From Enterobacteriaceae bacterium (GTDB lineage Bacteria > Pseudomonadota > Gammaproteobacteria > Enterobacterales > Enterobacteriaceae): a stretch of 55,559 nt of DNA. Position numbers and translations under genes: made by a program. Positions within the stretch are counted from its first letter, which is position 1. Each line of letters begins with the position of its first letter. The notes under the pieces are model-generated. The model worked only from the letters and a program-made list of their open reading frames with translations. It had not been told where the DNA came from and ran no database searches. The stretch spans positions 1 to 55,559 of the forward strand of contig JAIRVT010000040.1 in NCBI GenBank assembly GCA_031253755.1. The letters are read 5' to 3'. Positions 30,687-38,556 of the stretch are shown here, one piece after another.

Positions 30687-30736
30687 TATACCCGTTGTCT
30701 TTCAAATTGCTATTTTCAAGACAACGGGAAGATATA
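30687..30736. repeat. ERIC-end inverted repeat in the divergent promoter region
   Basis: CCCGTTGTCTT (30691-30701) and AAGACAACGGG (30718-30728) are exact complements around a 16-nt loop, bounded by TATA. The left arm, with TCAAATTGC after it, closely matches the end of the ERIC element at 25706 read in reverse, so this is probably an internally deleted ERIC. It lies in the 380-bp gap between the divergent SbnA-like and LysE genes, where it could also act in regulation. Confidence 0.65.
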
Positions 30737-30798
30737 AAAGGCATATTAAGGTTGGATTGGTCTAATAAAATTTAACGATTGTTTTAGGGTATTAATTA

Positions 30799-31437
30799 AT
30801 GGAAAGTTTGACTCTTTCTTTAATTGCCATTGCGGGTACATTACTGTTGGGAGCGATGAATCCCGGAGAAAGTTTCCTCCTCGTCGCACGGACAACAGTA
30901 GCAACTTCTCGCCTTAATGGTATTGCAACTGCATTAAGTATGGGAACTGGCAGTTTAATCTATTCTCTCGCGGCTATTTTTGGACTGCAAAAGCTGATTA
31001 AAACCATGCCTGACTTATATTTATTCATAAAAATATTGGGTGGATTATATCTTATTTATCTTGCGTATAAATTTGCCATTAAAAAGAAAAAAGTCATCAT
31101 AAGTGGCGATAGCTCAATTGCAGAACAACAATCTTTTTTGCAAAGCTACTTTCAAGGATTATTGATACAACTCAGTAACCCTAATACGGCTTTAATTTTT
31201 GTCAGTGTATTTTCTGTCATATTAAGCCATACACTGCCACTGGAAATGTATTTTATTTTACCGTCCATTTCTTTCTCCATTGATACGTTATGGTATATTT
31301 TTGTGGCTGTCGTATTATCCTATCCAAAACCCAGAAATACTTATCTTCATTACAAAGTGTGGCTGGATTCACTGGCGGGAATATTCATGTTATTTTTAGG
31401 ATTAAAGACATTATATTCTGCCATTAATCTATTTTAA
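30799..31437 (+). CDS. LysE/RhtB-family amino-acid exporter
   Basis: The 212-residue membrane protein has the LysE family start (SLIAIAGTLLLGAMNPGESFLLVAR) with the conserved NPG and the GGLYLIYLAYK helix. Family members export amino acids or their analogues from the cytoplasm. It is divergent from the SbnA-like gene and lies inside the right boundary repeat, so it most likely exports the product of this locus and protects the producer (inference). Confidence 0.88.
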   Translation: MESLTLSLIAIAGTLLLGAMNPGESFLLVARTTVATSRLNGIATALSMGTGSLIYSLAAIFGLQKLIKTMPDLYLFIKILGGLYLIYLAYKFAIKKKKVIISGDSSIAEQQSFLQSYFQGLLIQLSNPNTALIFVSVFSVILSHTLPLEMYFILPSISFSIDTLWYIFVAVVLSYPKPRNTYLHYKVWLDSLAGIFMLFLGLKTLYSAINLF

Positions 31438-31502
31438 TATACCCGTCGGGTGATGTTGCAGAACCTCGCCGGGTATTTAGCACAAAAAGTATTTTTTAAA
31501 TC

Positions 31503-31598
31503 GCTATTCAAAATGATAGGAGTATTCCTTATCCCGCGCGGGGCACGGGATAAGGAAAAAACACTACTGATACTCTCACTATTATGAAAAAGCATATA
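31503..31598. repeat. ~96-bp palindromic repeat, copy B (right flank of the biosynthetic locus)
   Basis: Direct-orientation partner of the repeat at 22973-23069: same CCTTATCCCGCGC core, though here the right arm reads GCACGGGATAAGG and so the stem is imperfect. It starts 66 bp after the LysE stop. The remaining DNA up to the hcp start at 31801 carries ERIC-end-like sequence (TTTCAAGATGCG near 31696) and no gene. Confidence 0.8.
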
Positions 31599-31800
31599 AC
31601 AAAATTTATCAAATAGAAATATAAAAACAAACATGCTTGTTTTTATATTTCTGTCTTTATTTATACCTGTATGCTATGGTGTCTACCAATCCAATTTCAA
31701 GATGCGTATTATATTTCTCCGCTGTGCATCGTCTTACGGATTACAATTTTAAGTTTATCAAACATCAATTTGAAAAATAAATAAACTAGGATGGTATTTT

Positions 31801-32280
31801 ATGTCATACATGATTTATTTATCTTTGAAAGGTAAAAAACAAGGCTTAATTTCTGCCGGATGTTCAACCCCGGATTCAATCGGTAATCGATATCAAAGTG
31901 GGCATGAGGATCAAATACAGGTATTGAGTTTAAACCACTCCATCACGCGGGAACAAAATGTCAGCCATCAGCCCATACAATTTATTAAACCCGTTGATAA
32001 ATCTTCGCCATTATTAGCAATGGCAATCGACTCAAATGAATCACTCGATGGTAAATTTATTTTTTACAGGACCAGCCAAGTTGGGCAATTAGAATTGTTT
32101 TATGAAGTTAAAATAACTGAAGCAACTATCACGGATATTTCCTGTGTATATCCACATTCAATAAATAATTTCGACGCGATGCCACATGAACGGGTTTTCC
32201 TGAATTATAAATCTATTTCATGGAATCATATTATCGCCGGAACATCAGCCTATAGTATATGGGAAGATAGGACGTATTAA
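31801..32280 (+). CDS. hcp: Hcp-family type VI secretion tube protein
   Basis: The 159-residue protein follows the Hcp family used as orphan or effector-linked tube subunits: MIYLSLKGKKQGLISAGCST, the HEDQIQVLSLNH segment, SPLLAMAIDSNE and the IAGTSAYSIWEDRTY ending. Hcp hexamers stack into the T6SS inner tube and carry effectors. No sheath, baseplate or ATPase genes are in the window, so this copy depends on a T6SS elsewhere. It converges on the toxin/immunity cluster, from which it is separated by a terminator. Confidence 0.88.
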   Translation: MSYMIYLSLKGKKQGLISAGCSTPDSIGNRYQSGHEDQIQVLSLNHSITREQNVSHQPIQFIKPVDKSSPLLAMAIDSNESLDGKFIFYRTSQVGQLELFYEVKITEATITDISCVYPHSINNFDAMPHERVFLNYKSISWNHIIAGTSAYSIWEDRTY

Positions 32281-32288
32281 GCAATAAC

Positions 32289-32316
32289 AATAAGCATAGC
32301 ATTTGCTATGCTTATT
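32289..32316. terminator. Bidirectional terminator between hcp and the immunity array
   Basis: AATAAGCATAGC (32289-32300) pairs with GCTATGCTTATT (32305-32316) around a 4-nt loop. The right arm overlaps the stop codon of the minus-strand gene. AT-rich flanks can serve as U-tracts both ways. Confidence 0.7.
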
Positions 32317-32746
32317 TACACAATGATATATTTTTTACATATTTATTAGGTGCTATCCATGATGATTTAGCACATGTTATGTAATTTTCATCTTTTAGTT
32401 TAAAATCAACATAAAAAGAAAAAAAGAAAGTGAAAATAAATCCAACAACGCATATAAAACCACAAATACCACCGATTTTACTAATTAATGCCATCTTATT
32501 TTTATTTTTCAACAGCTCAATATTATCACTAAAAACAGTCTTAAATAAGAATAAAGAAAAATACATACACAGAGGACTACCCCAAATAAACCAAGAGCTT
32601 TTTGTGGAAAATGTAATAATATCACTTTTGGTTAAAAGCCCTTTGTAATCCATTATTGATGCTAAACTACCAAATATAGCAACACCCAAAAATATTAGCG
32701 CAACAATAAATGTTTTTATTCTAGATGGTGTATTGATATTATCCAC
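32312..32746 (-). CDS. Small four-helix membrane protein, immunity-like paralogue 1
   Basis: The 144-residue protein is the last of four tandem paralogues. Shared features are four hydrophobic segments, the block STKSSWFIWGSPLCMYFSL, FSFYVDFKL and the ending CAKSSWIAPNKYVKNISLC with paired cysteines. It resembles the DUF1240-type small membrane proteins found in Enterobacterales (recalled, not searched). It starts at GTG 32746 in the context TCGTGG, as do its paralogues. It has a longer loop between helices 2 and 3 (NIELLKNKNKMALISK) than the others. A role as membrane immunity protein against the upstream hydrophobic toxin is inferred from context. Confidence 0.7.
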   Translation of the reverse strand: MDNINTPSRIKTFIVALIFLGVAIFGSLASIMDYKGLLTKSDIITFSTKSSWFIWGSPLCMYFSLFLFKTVFSDNIELLKNKNKMALISKIGGICGFICVVGFIFTFFFSFYVDFKLKDENYITCAKSSWIAPNKYVKNISLCK

Positions 32747-32814
32747 GATAATATTTCTCCCATAGACTGAAAAATTGATCAGGATGATAAGGTGTAGGTG
32801 GTTTTACCTTATAC

Positions 32815-33213
32815 TTAGTGGCAAAGTGAAATATTTTTAACATATTTATTATTATCCATCCATGATGATTTACTACAAATTAAATAACCCTCGGTTCTTA
32901 ATTTATCATCAACATAAAAAGACATAAACAAAGTAAGAGTAAAACCAATTATTGTTATACATGCTATATAATCTCCAACCTTACTATTTAATGATTTTTC
33001 TTTATTTAAAGATATCATTAGCAACATATAAGAAAAATAAATAAATACAGGTGCGCTCCAAATAATCCCAGCGCTCTTCCATGAAAATCTAATGATATGC
33101 CATCGTCTAAAAAAACCTATATAATCATATAGTGAAAAAAATGAAACCAATGCTGAAATAAAAATAAAAAACAACATTCCAAAATATAATTTCATTTTAT
33201 TTACATTACCCAC
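32815..33213 (-). CDS. Small membrane protein, immunity-like paralogue 2 (most diverged)
   Basis: The second paralogue keeps the topology and the terminal CSKSSW...NKYVKNISLC signature but has changed the central block to SWKSAGIIWSAPVFIYFSY. GTG 33213 (GNVNKMK) is preferred over ATG 33270, because it aligns with the other family starts, has GGGGGAA upstream and removes an overlap with the preceding gene. This makes a 132-residue product. Divergence of the loops implies a different specificity, or decay of selection. Confidence 0.65.
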   Translation of the reverse strand: MGNVNKMKLYFGMLFFIFISALVSFFSLYDYIGFFRRWHIIRFSWKSAGIIWSAPVFIYFSYMLLMISLNKEKSLNSKVGDYIACITIIGFTLTLFMSFYVDDKLRTEGYLICSKSSWMDNNKYVKNISLCH

Positions 33214-33262
33214 GACTATATTTCCCCCACATATTGAAAAATAAGCATATAGACGAATAAAT

Positions 33263-33673
33263 TTATTCACACAATGATATATCTTTTACATATTTATTAG
33301 GTGCCACCCATGATGACTTACTACACATTATATAATGTTCACTTCTTAGCTTAAAATCAACATAAAAAGAAGAAAACAAAGAAAAAACAAACCCAATTAT
33401 ACCTATAAAAACAAAACAAATTCCTATTTTATTATTAAACACCACCGGTTTATTGGTTAATAGATACTTAAAAGACAGTAGAGAAAAATACATAGAAAAT
33501 GGGCTGCACCAAATAAACCAAACACTTATTGTTGAAAATTCAATGAGATCACTTCTAGTTAAAAAATCTCTATAATTAATTATAGATCCTAACCCGCCAA
33601 ATATAGCAATACTCATAAAAACCAATGATACAATAGATATTTTCACTCTGGATGGAATATTTTTATTAACCAC
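33263..33673 (-). CDS. Small membrane protein, immunity-like paralogue 3
   Basis: The third paralogue (136 residues, GTG 33673) has STISVWFIWCSPFSMYFSLLSFKYLLTNKPVVFNNKIG and ends CSKSSWVAPNKYVKDISLC. Its 3' part and the spacer before it are nearly identical in DNA to those of paralogue 4 (offset 460 bp), while its 5' part differs. That pattern points to recent duplication or gene conversion. Confidence 0.7.
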   Translation of the reverse strand: MVNKNIPSRVKISIVSLVFMSIAIFGGLGSIINYRDFLTRSDLIEFSTISVWFIWCSPFSMYFSLLSFKYLLTNKPVVFNNKIGICFVFIGIIGFVFSLFSSFYVDFKLRSEHYIMCSKSSWVAPNKYVKDISLCE

Positions 33674-33722
33674 GAGAATATCTACCCCACATATTGAAAA
33701 ATAAGCATATAGACGAATAAAT

Positions 33723-34124
33723 TTATTTACACAATGATATATCTTTTACATATTTATTAGGTGCTATCCATGATGACTTACTACATGTTATATAATGTTC
33801 ACTTCTTAGCTTAAAATCAACATAGAAAGAAAAAAAGAAAGTAAAAATAAATCCTATTATAGCCAGAAATCCCCAAACACTCCCTATTTTATTATTAAAT
33901 ATCACCGGTTTTTTAGTTATCAGGTACTTAAATAATAATAAAGAGAAATACATACATAATGGACTAGTCCAAATAAACCAAGAACTTTTTGTTGAAAACA
34001 TTACAATTATATTTCTAGTTATAAATGAAATATAATTATCTATTGATGCTAATCCAGCAATTATTGCAACACACATGAATGCTACTGCTACTATAAACAC
34101 TTTTAATCTATTCACATTATCCAC
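33723..34124 (-). CDS. Small membrane protein, immunity-like paralogue 4 (adjacent to toxin)
   Basis: This 133-residue copy starts at GTG 34124, overlapping the end of the toxin-like gene by 8 bp, so the two are translationally coupled. It contains STKSSWFIWTSPLCMYFSLLLFKYLI and the ending CSKSSWIAPNKYVKDISLC. Coupling makes it the most likely cognate immunity protein. Pore-forming colicins commonly have four-helix immunity proteins of similar size (known for the class). Confidence 0.72.
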   Translation of the reverse strand: MDNVNRLKVFIVAVAFMCVAIIAGLASIDNYISFITRNIIVMFSTKSSWFIWTSPLCMYFSLLLFKYLITKKPVIFNNKIGSVWGFLAIIGFIFTFFFSFYVDFKLRSEHYITCSKSSWIAPNKYVKDISLCK

Positions 34125-35010
34125 GAGAGTATCTACTCCATATACTAAAAAATTGGTCTGGGTGGTAAGGTGTAGGTGGCTTTATCTTATGTTCTTTAAG
34201 TCTTTTAATTATGGTTTCACTAATTTTAAATTGGTTATCTAGCAAATATAAAACTGCTGCAATACCAAGTCCAAGAGAAAAAATACCTATAGCAACAAGA
34301 GTAGCACTAGATCCAATAGCAAAAATTGGCGAAGTCATTATTATTCCAACAGCAAGCCGAGCTATTGTCGTCGATACTATTAATTTAGCCATATCCATCG
34401 ATAAATTAACAAAAAAATCAGTTAAGCTATATTCATCTTTAACCATTAATTCAACGGCTCTATAGGCAGCGGAAAATATAATTCCGAACCTGACGCCCGA
34501 TACTATACTACTTTCCATAGCCACAGAACCAACGCCTACTTCCAATATCTTTTTATTACTAATAAGATATCGTGTCGCATTTAAATACTTTCTAACCGCT
34601 GGATAACCCGATAGCTTTATATATCTTTCGCCATTTTTCCCTAAATACTCTGTCGCTATTATACCTTTGCCTTTTAATTCATTTACGATATGTGTAAATA
34701 TTCCGACATTTGTCGGTTTGAAATGGCTTGCCACTTTAAAAACACCGGGGATATCTTTTATATTACCTGCGAAATTTGATAATGGATCAGCCACGGAATA
34801 AATGCCATCTCGCAATGATTTCAGATCACTGCCTAATTCTTTCAAAAAAATCATCGCTTCTTCTTGATCTAATAAGGCGTGATACTCCACATTTTCATTA
34901 AGTTGCCTTTCGAGATCCTTATAATTAATGTAATCCATCTGCTTTTTAAAATTAGCGGCATAATCAAAATCATCCTCAACCCATGTTCTTAAGCGTGGAT
35001 CAAATTTCAT
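34117..35010 (-). CDS. Putative pore-forming toxin / secreted effector
   Basis: The 297-residue protein has a soluble, charged N-terminal half and two long hydrophobic segments in the C-terminal half (about residues 160-190 and 215-257, the latter rich in Gly, Ala, Ile), then a basic tail ending PPTPYHPDQFFSIWSRYSRG. No signal peptide, Hcp or VgrG domain is present. I recognise no named family. The hydrophobic C-terminal hairpin, the coupled four-helix protein gene and the convergent hcp together suggest a membrane-depolarising antibacterial toxin. ATG 35010 follows GGAGTC. This is inference; an ordinary membrane protein is possible. Confidence 0.5.
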   Translation of the reverse strand: MKFDPRLRTWVEDDFDYAANFKKQMDYINYKDLERQLNENVEYHALLDQEEAMIFLKELGSDLKSLRDGIYSVADPLSNFAGNIKDIPGVFKVASHFKPTNVGIFTHIVNELKGKGIIATEYLGKNGERYIKLSGYPAVRKYLNATRYLISNKKILEVGVGSVAMESSIVSGVRFGIIFSAAYRAVELMVKDEYSLTDFFVNLSMDMAKLIVSTTIARLAVGIIMTSPIFAIGSSATLVAIGIFSLGLGIAAVLYLLDNQFKISETIIKRLKEHKIKPPTPYHPDQFFSIWSRYSRG

Positions 35011-35223
35011 TTTATGACTCCATTAATCATCTGTATTTATGGTTTATTGATGATTAATATATTATCCATTCTGGTTGTTTTTTCTCCTTTCTCGATGAGT
35101 TTTTGCGAGCTGAATCAAAATTTCGGCTGGATAAATAATAATAGTTTCAGCTAATTAATATTAGATATAACGGCAAACCCTAATACTGGCCTCACTTTTG
35201 AAGGCCAGTATTCTTGAAATTCG

Positions 35224-36330
35224 CTACAGCAAAATCCGCAGCATCCGGCGCAGGGGTTCAGCCGCGCCCCACAGCAATTGATCACCGACAGTAAAGGCAG
35301 ATAAATATTCCGGCCCCATATTCAACTTACGCAAACGGCCGACCGGCGTATTCAATGTACCGGTTACCGCCGCCGGCGTTAATTCACGCATTGTCAGTTC
35401 GCGGTCATTGGGGATCACGCGCACCCAATTATTGTGAGAAGCCAGCAGCGTTTCAATTTCATGAACCGGAATATCGCGTTTCAGTTTCAGGGTAAATGCC
35501 TGACTATGGCAGCGCAACGCGCCGATACGGACACACAGGCCATCAATCGGAATAATATTATTGCCGGTATTCAGGATCTTGTTGGTTTCCGCTTGCCCTT
35601 TCCACTCTTCACGGCTCTGCCCGTTCTCCAGTTGCTTATCAATCCACGGAATCAAACTTCCCGCCAGCGGCACGCCAAATTGCGCCGTCGGCAATACGCC
35701 ACTGCGGGTGAAATCCGTGACGCGTTTTTCAATGTCCAGAATGGCTGAGGCCGGGTTTTGCAGTTCATCGGCAACTTGGTTATGCAGCATTCCCATCTGT
35801 ACCAACAATTCACGCATATGACGGGCACCGCCGCCAGAAGCCGCCTGATAGCTCGATACCGATGCCCATTCAATCAAATCATTCGCAAACAAACCACCCA
35901 GCGACATCAGCATCAGGCTAACGGTACAGTTGCCGCCAACAAACGTTTTAATGCCTTGATTCAGGCTGTTTTGAATATGCTGATGGTTAACCGGATCGAG
36001 AATAATGACGGCATCGTCACTCATGCGCAGCGCGGAAGCCGCGTCAATCCAATACCCTTGCCAGCCTGTTGCTTTCAGTTTGGGATAAATGTCATTGGTA
36101 TAATCGCCACCCTGACAGCTAATAATAATATCCAGCGCATTCAGTGCTTCAATATCAAACGCATTTTGCAACACGCCTGATTTGCCAGCGAATTCCGGGG
36201 CTGGCTGACCCTGTTGGGATGTCGTAAAGAAAACCGGATTGATCGCGCTAAAATCCCCTTCTTCAATCATTCTCTGCATCAATACGGAGCCAACCATGCC
36301 ACGCCAGCCGATAAAACCTACACTTTTCAT
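35224..36330 (-). CDS. asd: Aspartate-semialdehyde dehydrogenase
   Basis: Asd reduces aspartyl-4-phosphate to aspartate semialdehyde, the branch point for lysine, diaminopimelate, methionine and threonine. The 368-residue product has [17 protein letters not shown] (NADP-binding loop), the catalytic Cys135 in GGNCTVSLM, and the conserved [16 protein letters not shown] and [11 protein letters not shown]. The start is ATG 36330; an extra Met codon lies just before it. It is probably monocistronic, with the IS element downstream of no other gene on its 5' side. Confidence 0.96.
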   Translation of the reverse strand: MKSVGFIGWRGMVGSVLMQRMIEEGDFSAINPVFFTTSQQGQPAPEFAGKSGVLQNAFDIEALNALDIIISCQGGDYTNDIYPKLKATGWQGYWIDAASALRMSDDAVIILDPVNHQHIQNSLNQGIKTFVGGNCTVSLMLMSLGGLFANDLIEWASVSSYQAASGGGARHMRELLVQMGMLHNQVADELQNPASAILDIEKRVTDFTRSGVLPTAQFGVPLAGSLIPWIDKQLENGQSREEWKGQAETNKILNTGNNIIPIDGLCVRIGALRCHSQAFTLKLKRDIPVHEIETLLASHNNWVRVIPNDRELTMRELTPAAVTGTLNTPVGRLRKLNMGPEYLSAFTVGDQLLWGAAEPLRRMLRILL

Positions 36331-36780
36331 CATGTTTACCCTGTGCTTAGGAAGTTATTGCCAGTGTTAAAGCTGACAAAATATGCGAAAAGGTGCAAGT
36401 AAATTTATAAGAGCTACAGCAATAGCATTTCTACGGCGAGGCGTTGAACACGCTCGGTTTCCAGACCCCATTTCATTAAATTGTTGGAAAATGGTGCACT
36501 CCCCTTCCACGAGAATTGACCCAATAGGCACAAGAATTAGGGATATGAATGATATATACCTCCTTTGCTGTCAACGATGATGCTTGCGTTAAATATCTCA
36601 ACAGGGGGGAATAAATGTTCTCCCTCTGTTACCCTCATGAATAATAAACAGCAGAAAAGTAACGCATTGTTATTTTTACTCATCTAATAAAAAAATATTT
36701 TTTTAAATAAAATGGAAAGCTGGGATATTTAGGAATATTATATCGCGATTTTCCATAATCAATTATCAGATATTATCTTC
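36331..36780. other. asd upstream region, no gene seen
   Basis: About 450 bp between asd and the IS200/IS605 element hold the asd promoter. No RNA gene or riboswitch was identified by eye. A frame of 65 codons at 36383 has no recognisable features. Confidence 0.5.
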
Positions 36781-36890
36781 GTGACTGCTCCCCGCCGTAA
36801 ACGGCGAGGCTTCCCACTTCTCAGGCCGCTACCGTTGGTGCAACGGATTTACGCAGGCCTCCATGGGCAGAAACGACGTGTCCCGCCGCC
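36781..36890 (-). ncRNA. Probable omega-RNA region at the tnpB 3' end
   Basis: On the minus strand, the tnpB 3' end runs into GAAGCCTCGCCGTTTACGG then CGGGGAGCAGTCAC, the stable hairpin typical of the transposon right end that forms the scaffold of TnpB guide RNAs. The guide would be read from the flanking DNA below 36781. Boundaries are estimates; the presence of the RNA is inferred from the family. Confidence 0.4.
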
Positions 36891-37984
36891 TGTAGTTCGA
36901 GGATACCTTTTTGCCGGATGTTGATGGCGGCATTGATGTCGCGGTCATGCTCAGCCTTACATTCAGGGCATTGCCATATTCGTTTATGCAAGGGCATTTC
37001 GGCCATTTTATACCCGCAACAATGGCACATTTTAGAACTGGCATACCATTGATCCAGTTTCACCAGATGAACACCTTTACGCTCCGCTTTATAGTCCAGT
37101 TTGGCAATGAAGCTGTGCCATGACGCATCGCCTATCGCTCGCGCCAGTTTGTGGTTTTTCATCATGTTTTTGATTTTCAGTGTCTCGACAATGATCGCTT
37201 GGTTTTCGTCAACCAATGTTCGGGAGAGTTTGTGCTGAAAATCGGCGCGGGTGTTGGCAACATGCTCATGACATTTTGCCACCTGCCTGCGCGCTTTTGC
37301 CCGGTTCGCGCTGCCTTTCTTTTTTCGGGACAGGACTTTCTGTTTCCTCCGCAGGTTGCGGCTATTGCGGATCAAAAATCGCGGATTCGGCTCTTTGTGA
37401 CCGTTTGACTGGATAGCAAAATGTGACAAGCCCATATCAAGACCGGTGACATCGGTTATCAGCGCAGGTTTTTCCGGTGCTTCCCGTCCGTCATCACAAA
37501 GAATAGCCGCATAATATTTCCCTGCCGCGCTGCGCGTAATCGTAATGCTCTTTATCTTCCCGGTTATTTCACGATGGATAACCGCTTTGATGGCGGATAT
37601 TTTGGGGATCTGAATGCTGTCTGCGGTCACTTTCAGATTGCTGCAATGGTAGCTGGATTGTTTACCCTGTTTGCTTTTGAAGCGGGGGAATCGTGCGCGT
37701 TTCTGGAAAAAGTTTTGAAATGCCCTGTCCAGATTCTGTAATGAGACTTGCAGGGCATTGCTGTCCGCCTGTTTCAGCCAGTGATAGCGCCGGGATTTTT
37801 TTGCAACAGGAAGTAACGGCTGGATATCTTTACGGTTATTGAGTGAAATGCCGTGATGTTTATACCAGTGCGAACGAATATGCAGCGCTTTATTGTACGC
37901 AAAACGAACCGCACCAAATTGTTTTTCCAGTGCGGTTATTTGTTCTTCTGTGGGATAAAGGCGTACTTTCGTGGCACTATACAT
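36821..37984 (-). CDS. tnpB: TnpB, RNA-guided nuclease of the IS200/IS605 family
   Basis: The 387-residue protein has the split RuvC nuclease of TnpB: Asp183 (VTGLDMGLSHFA), Glu267 (IIVETLKIKNM) and Asp349 (HDRDINAAINI), plus a zinc finger Cys320/Cys323 and Cys339/Cys342. TnpB cuts DNA guided by an RNA from the transposon end and so favours retention of the element. All key residues are present and the length is normal, so it is likely active. It is divergent from tnpA. Confidence 0.93.
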   Translation of the reverse strand: MYSATKVRLYPTEEQITALEKQFGAVRFAYNKALHIRSHWYKHHGISLNNRKDIQPLLPVAKKSRRYHWLKQADSNALQVSLQNLDRAFQNFFQKRARFPRFKSKQGKQSSYHCSNLKVTADSIQIPKISAIKAVIHREITGKIKSITITRSAAGKYYAAILCDDGREAPEKPALITDVTGLDMGLSHFAIQSNGHKEPNPRFLIRNSRNLRRKQKVLSRKKKGSANRAKARRQVAKCHEHVANTRADFQHKLSRTLVDENQAIIVETLKIKNMMKNHKLARAIGDASWHSFIAKLDYKAERKGVHLVKLDQWYASSKMCHCCGYKMAEMPLHKRIWQCPECKAEHDRDINAAINIRQKGILELQAAGHVVSAHGGLRKSVAPTVAA

Positions 37985-38042
37985 AATGACCGCTCAATGG
38001 TAACATTGCCTTATATTACTACCGTTACAGGCATCCTTGCAA

Positions 38043-38465
38043 ATGAGTATACAGAAAGATTTCCCTGATTATCTTCACCGCCGTCACTCAGTGAGTAAAC
38101 TGGTTGTTCATTTGATATTTGTCACAACGTACCGTCGCAAACTACTCAATGACACTATGATTAGTCAGATACATGAGGCTTTTTTATCGGCATCAAAACG
38201 GCTTGAGATTGATATTTTAGAACTGGATGGAGAAGAAGACCATGTTCACGTATTAGTGGCATATCCTCCAAAACTTGCGGTGAGTGTATTGGTCAATAAT
38301 TTGAAATCGATCAGCAGTCGCTATGTACGGCAATTGAACACACATTTACCTCGTCAGTCTAAATCGGGAGTATTATGGTCTCGTTCCTATTTTGCTTGTA
38401 GCACTGGAGGTGTGACTATTGAAACGCTGAAAAACTATGTCAGATCGCAGAAAGCCCCTGATTAG
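38043..38465 (+). CDS. tnpA: IS200-type Y1 transposase TnpA
   Basis: TnpA moves single-stranded DNA using an HUH/tyrosine active site. The 140-residue protein shows the HUH pair in EEDHVHVLVAYPP and the catalytic tyrosine in ETLKNYVRSQ near the C-terminus, with HLIFVTTYRRKLL at the N-terminal strand. ATG 38043 is preferred to the TTG at 38037. It appears complete. Confidence 0.92.
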   Translation: MSIQKDFPDYLHRRHSVSKLVVHLIFVTTYRRKLLNDTMISQIHEAFLSASKRLEIDILELDGEEDHVHVLVAYPPKLAVSVLVNNLKSISSRYVRQLNTHLPRQSKSGVLWSRSYFACSTGGVTIETLKNYVRSQKAPD

Positions 38466-38524
38466 CTCTCCTTATATCCGCGCCCGCATTGGGCGAGGAT
38501 TTACGGAGCAATTGTTAAAAAACA

Positions 38525-38551
38525 ATCAGCCCGTTATCAGAACGGGCTGAT
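38525..38551 (-). terminator. Terminator of the monooxygenase gene
   Basis: ATCAGCCCGTT (38525-38535) and AACGGGCTGAT (38541-38551) form an 11-bp stem with a 5-nt loop. On the minus strand it is followed by TGTTTTTT, and it lies 6 bp after the stop at 38557. Confidence 0.9.
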
Positions 38552-38556
38552 AAAAA

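Larger units (their letters stand above)
36781..38510. mobile_element. IS200/IS605-family insertion sequence with divergent tnpA and tnpB
   Basis: The element has a tyrosine (Y1) transposase gene and a tnpB gene transcribed away from each other across 58 bp, the IS605 layout. Both ends carry subterminal hairpins rather than inverted repeats: CGCCG-TAAA-CGGCG at 36793-36806 and CGCCC-GCATT-GGGCG at 38481-38495. Exact cleavage points cannot be fixed by eye, so the ends are approximate. Both genes look intact. It sits between asd and a monooxygenase gene. Confidence 0.8.

Noticed and set aside
31434-31634. 66-codon minus-strand frame between lysE and hcp
   Set aside because: It runs through the palindromic repeat B, has no ribosome site and overlaps the lysE end.
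31801-35010. A full type VI secretion cluster
   Set aside because: Only hcp is present; no sheath, baseplate, membrane-complex or ClpV genes.
36383-36580. 65-codon frame upstream of asd
   Set aside because: It has no recognisable features and no ribosome site.
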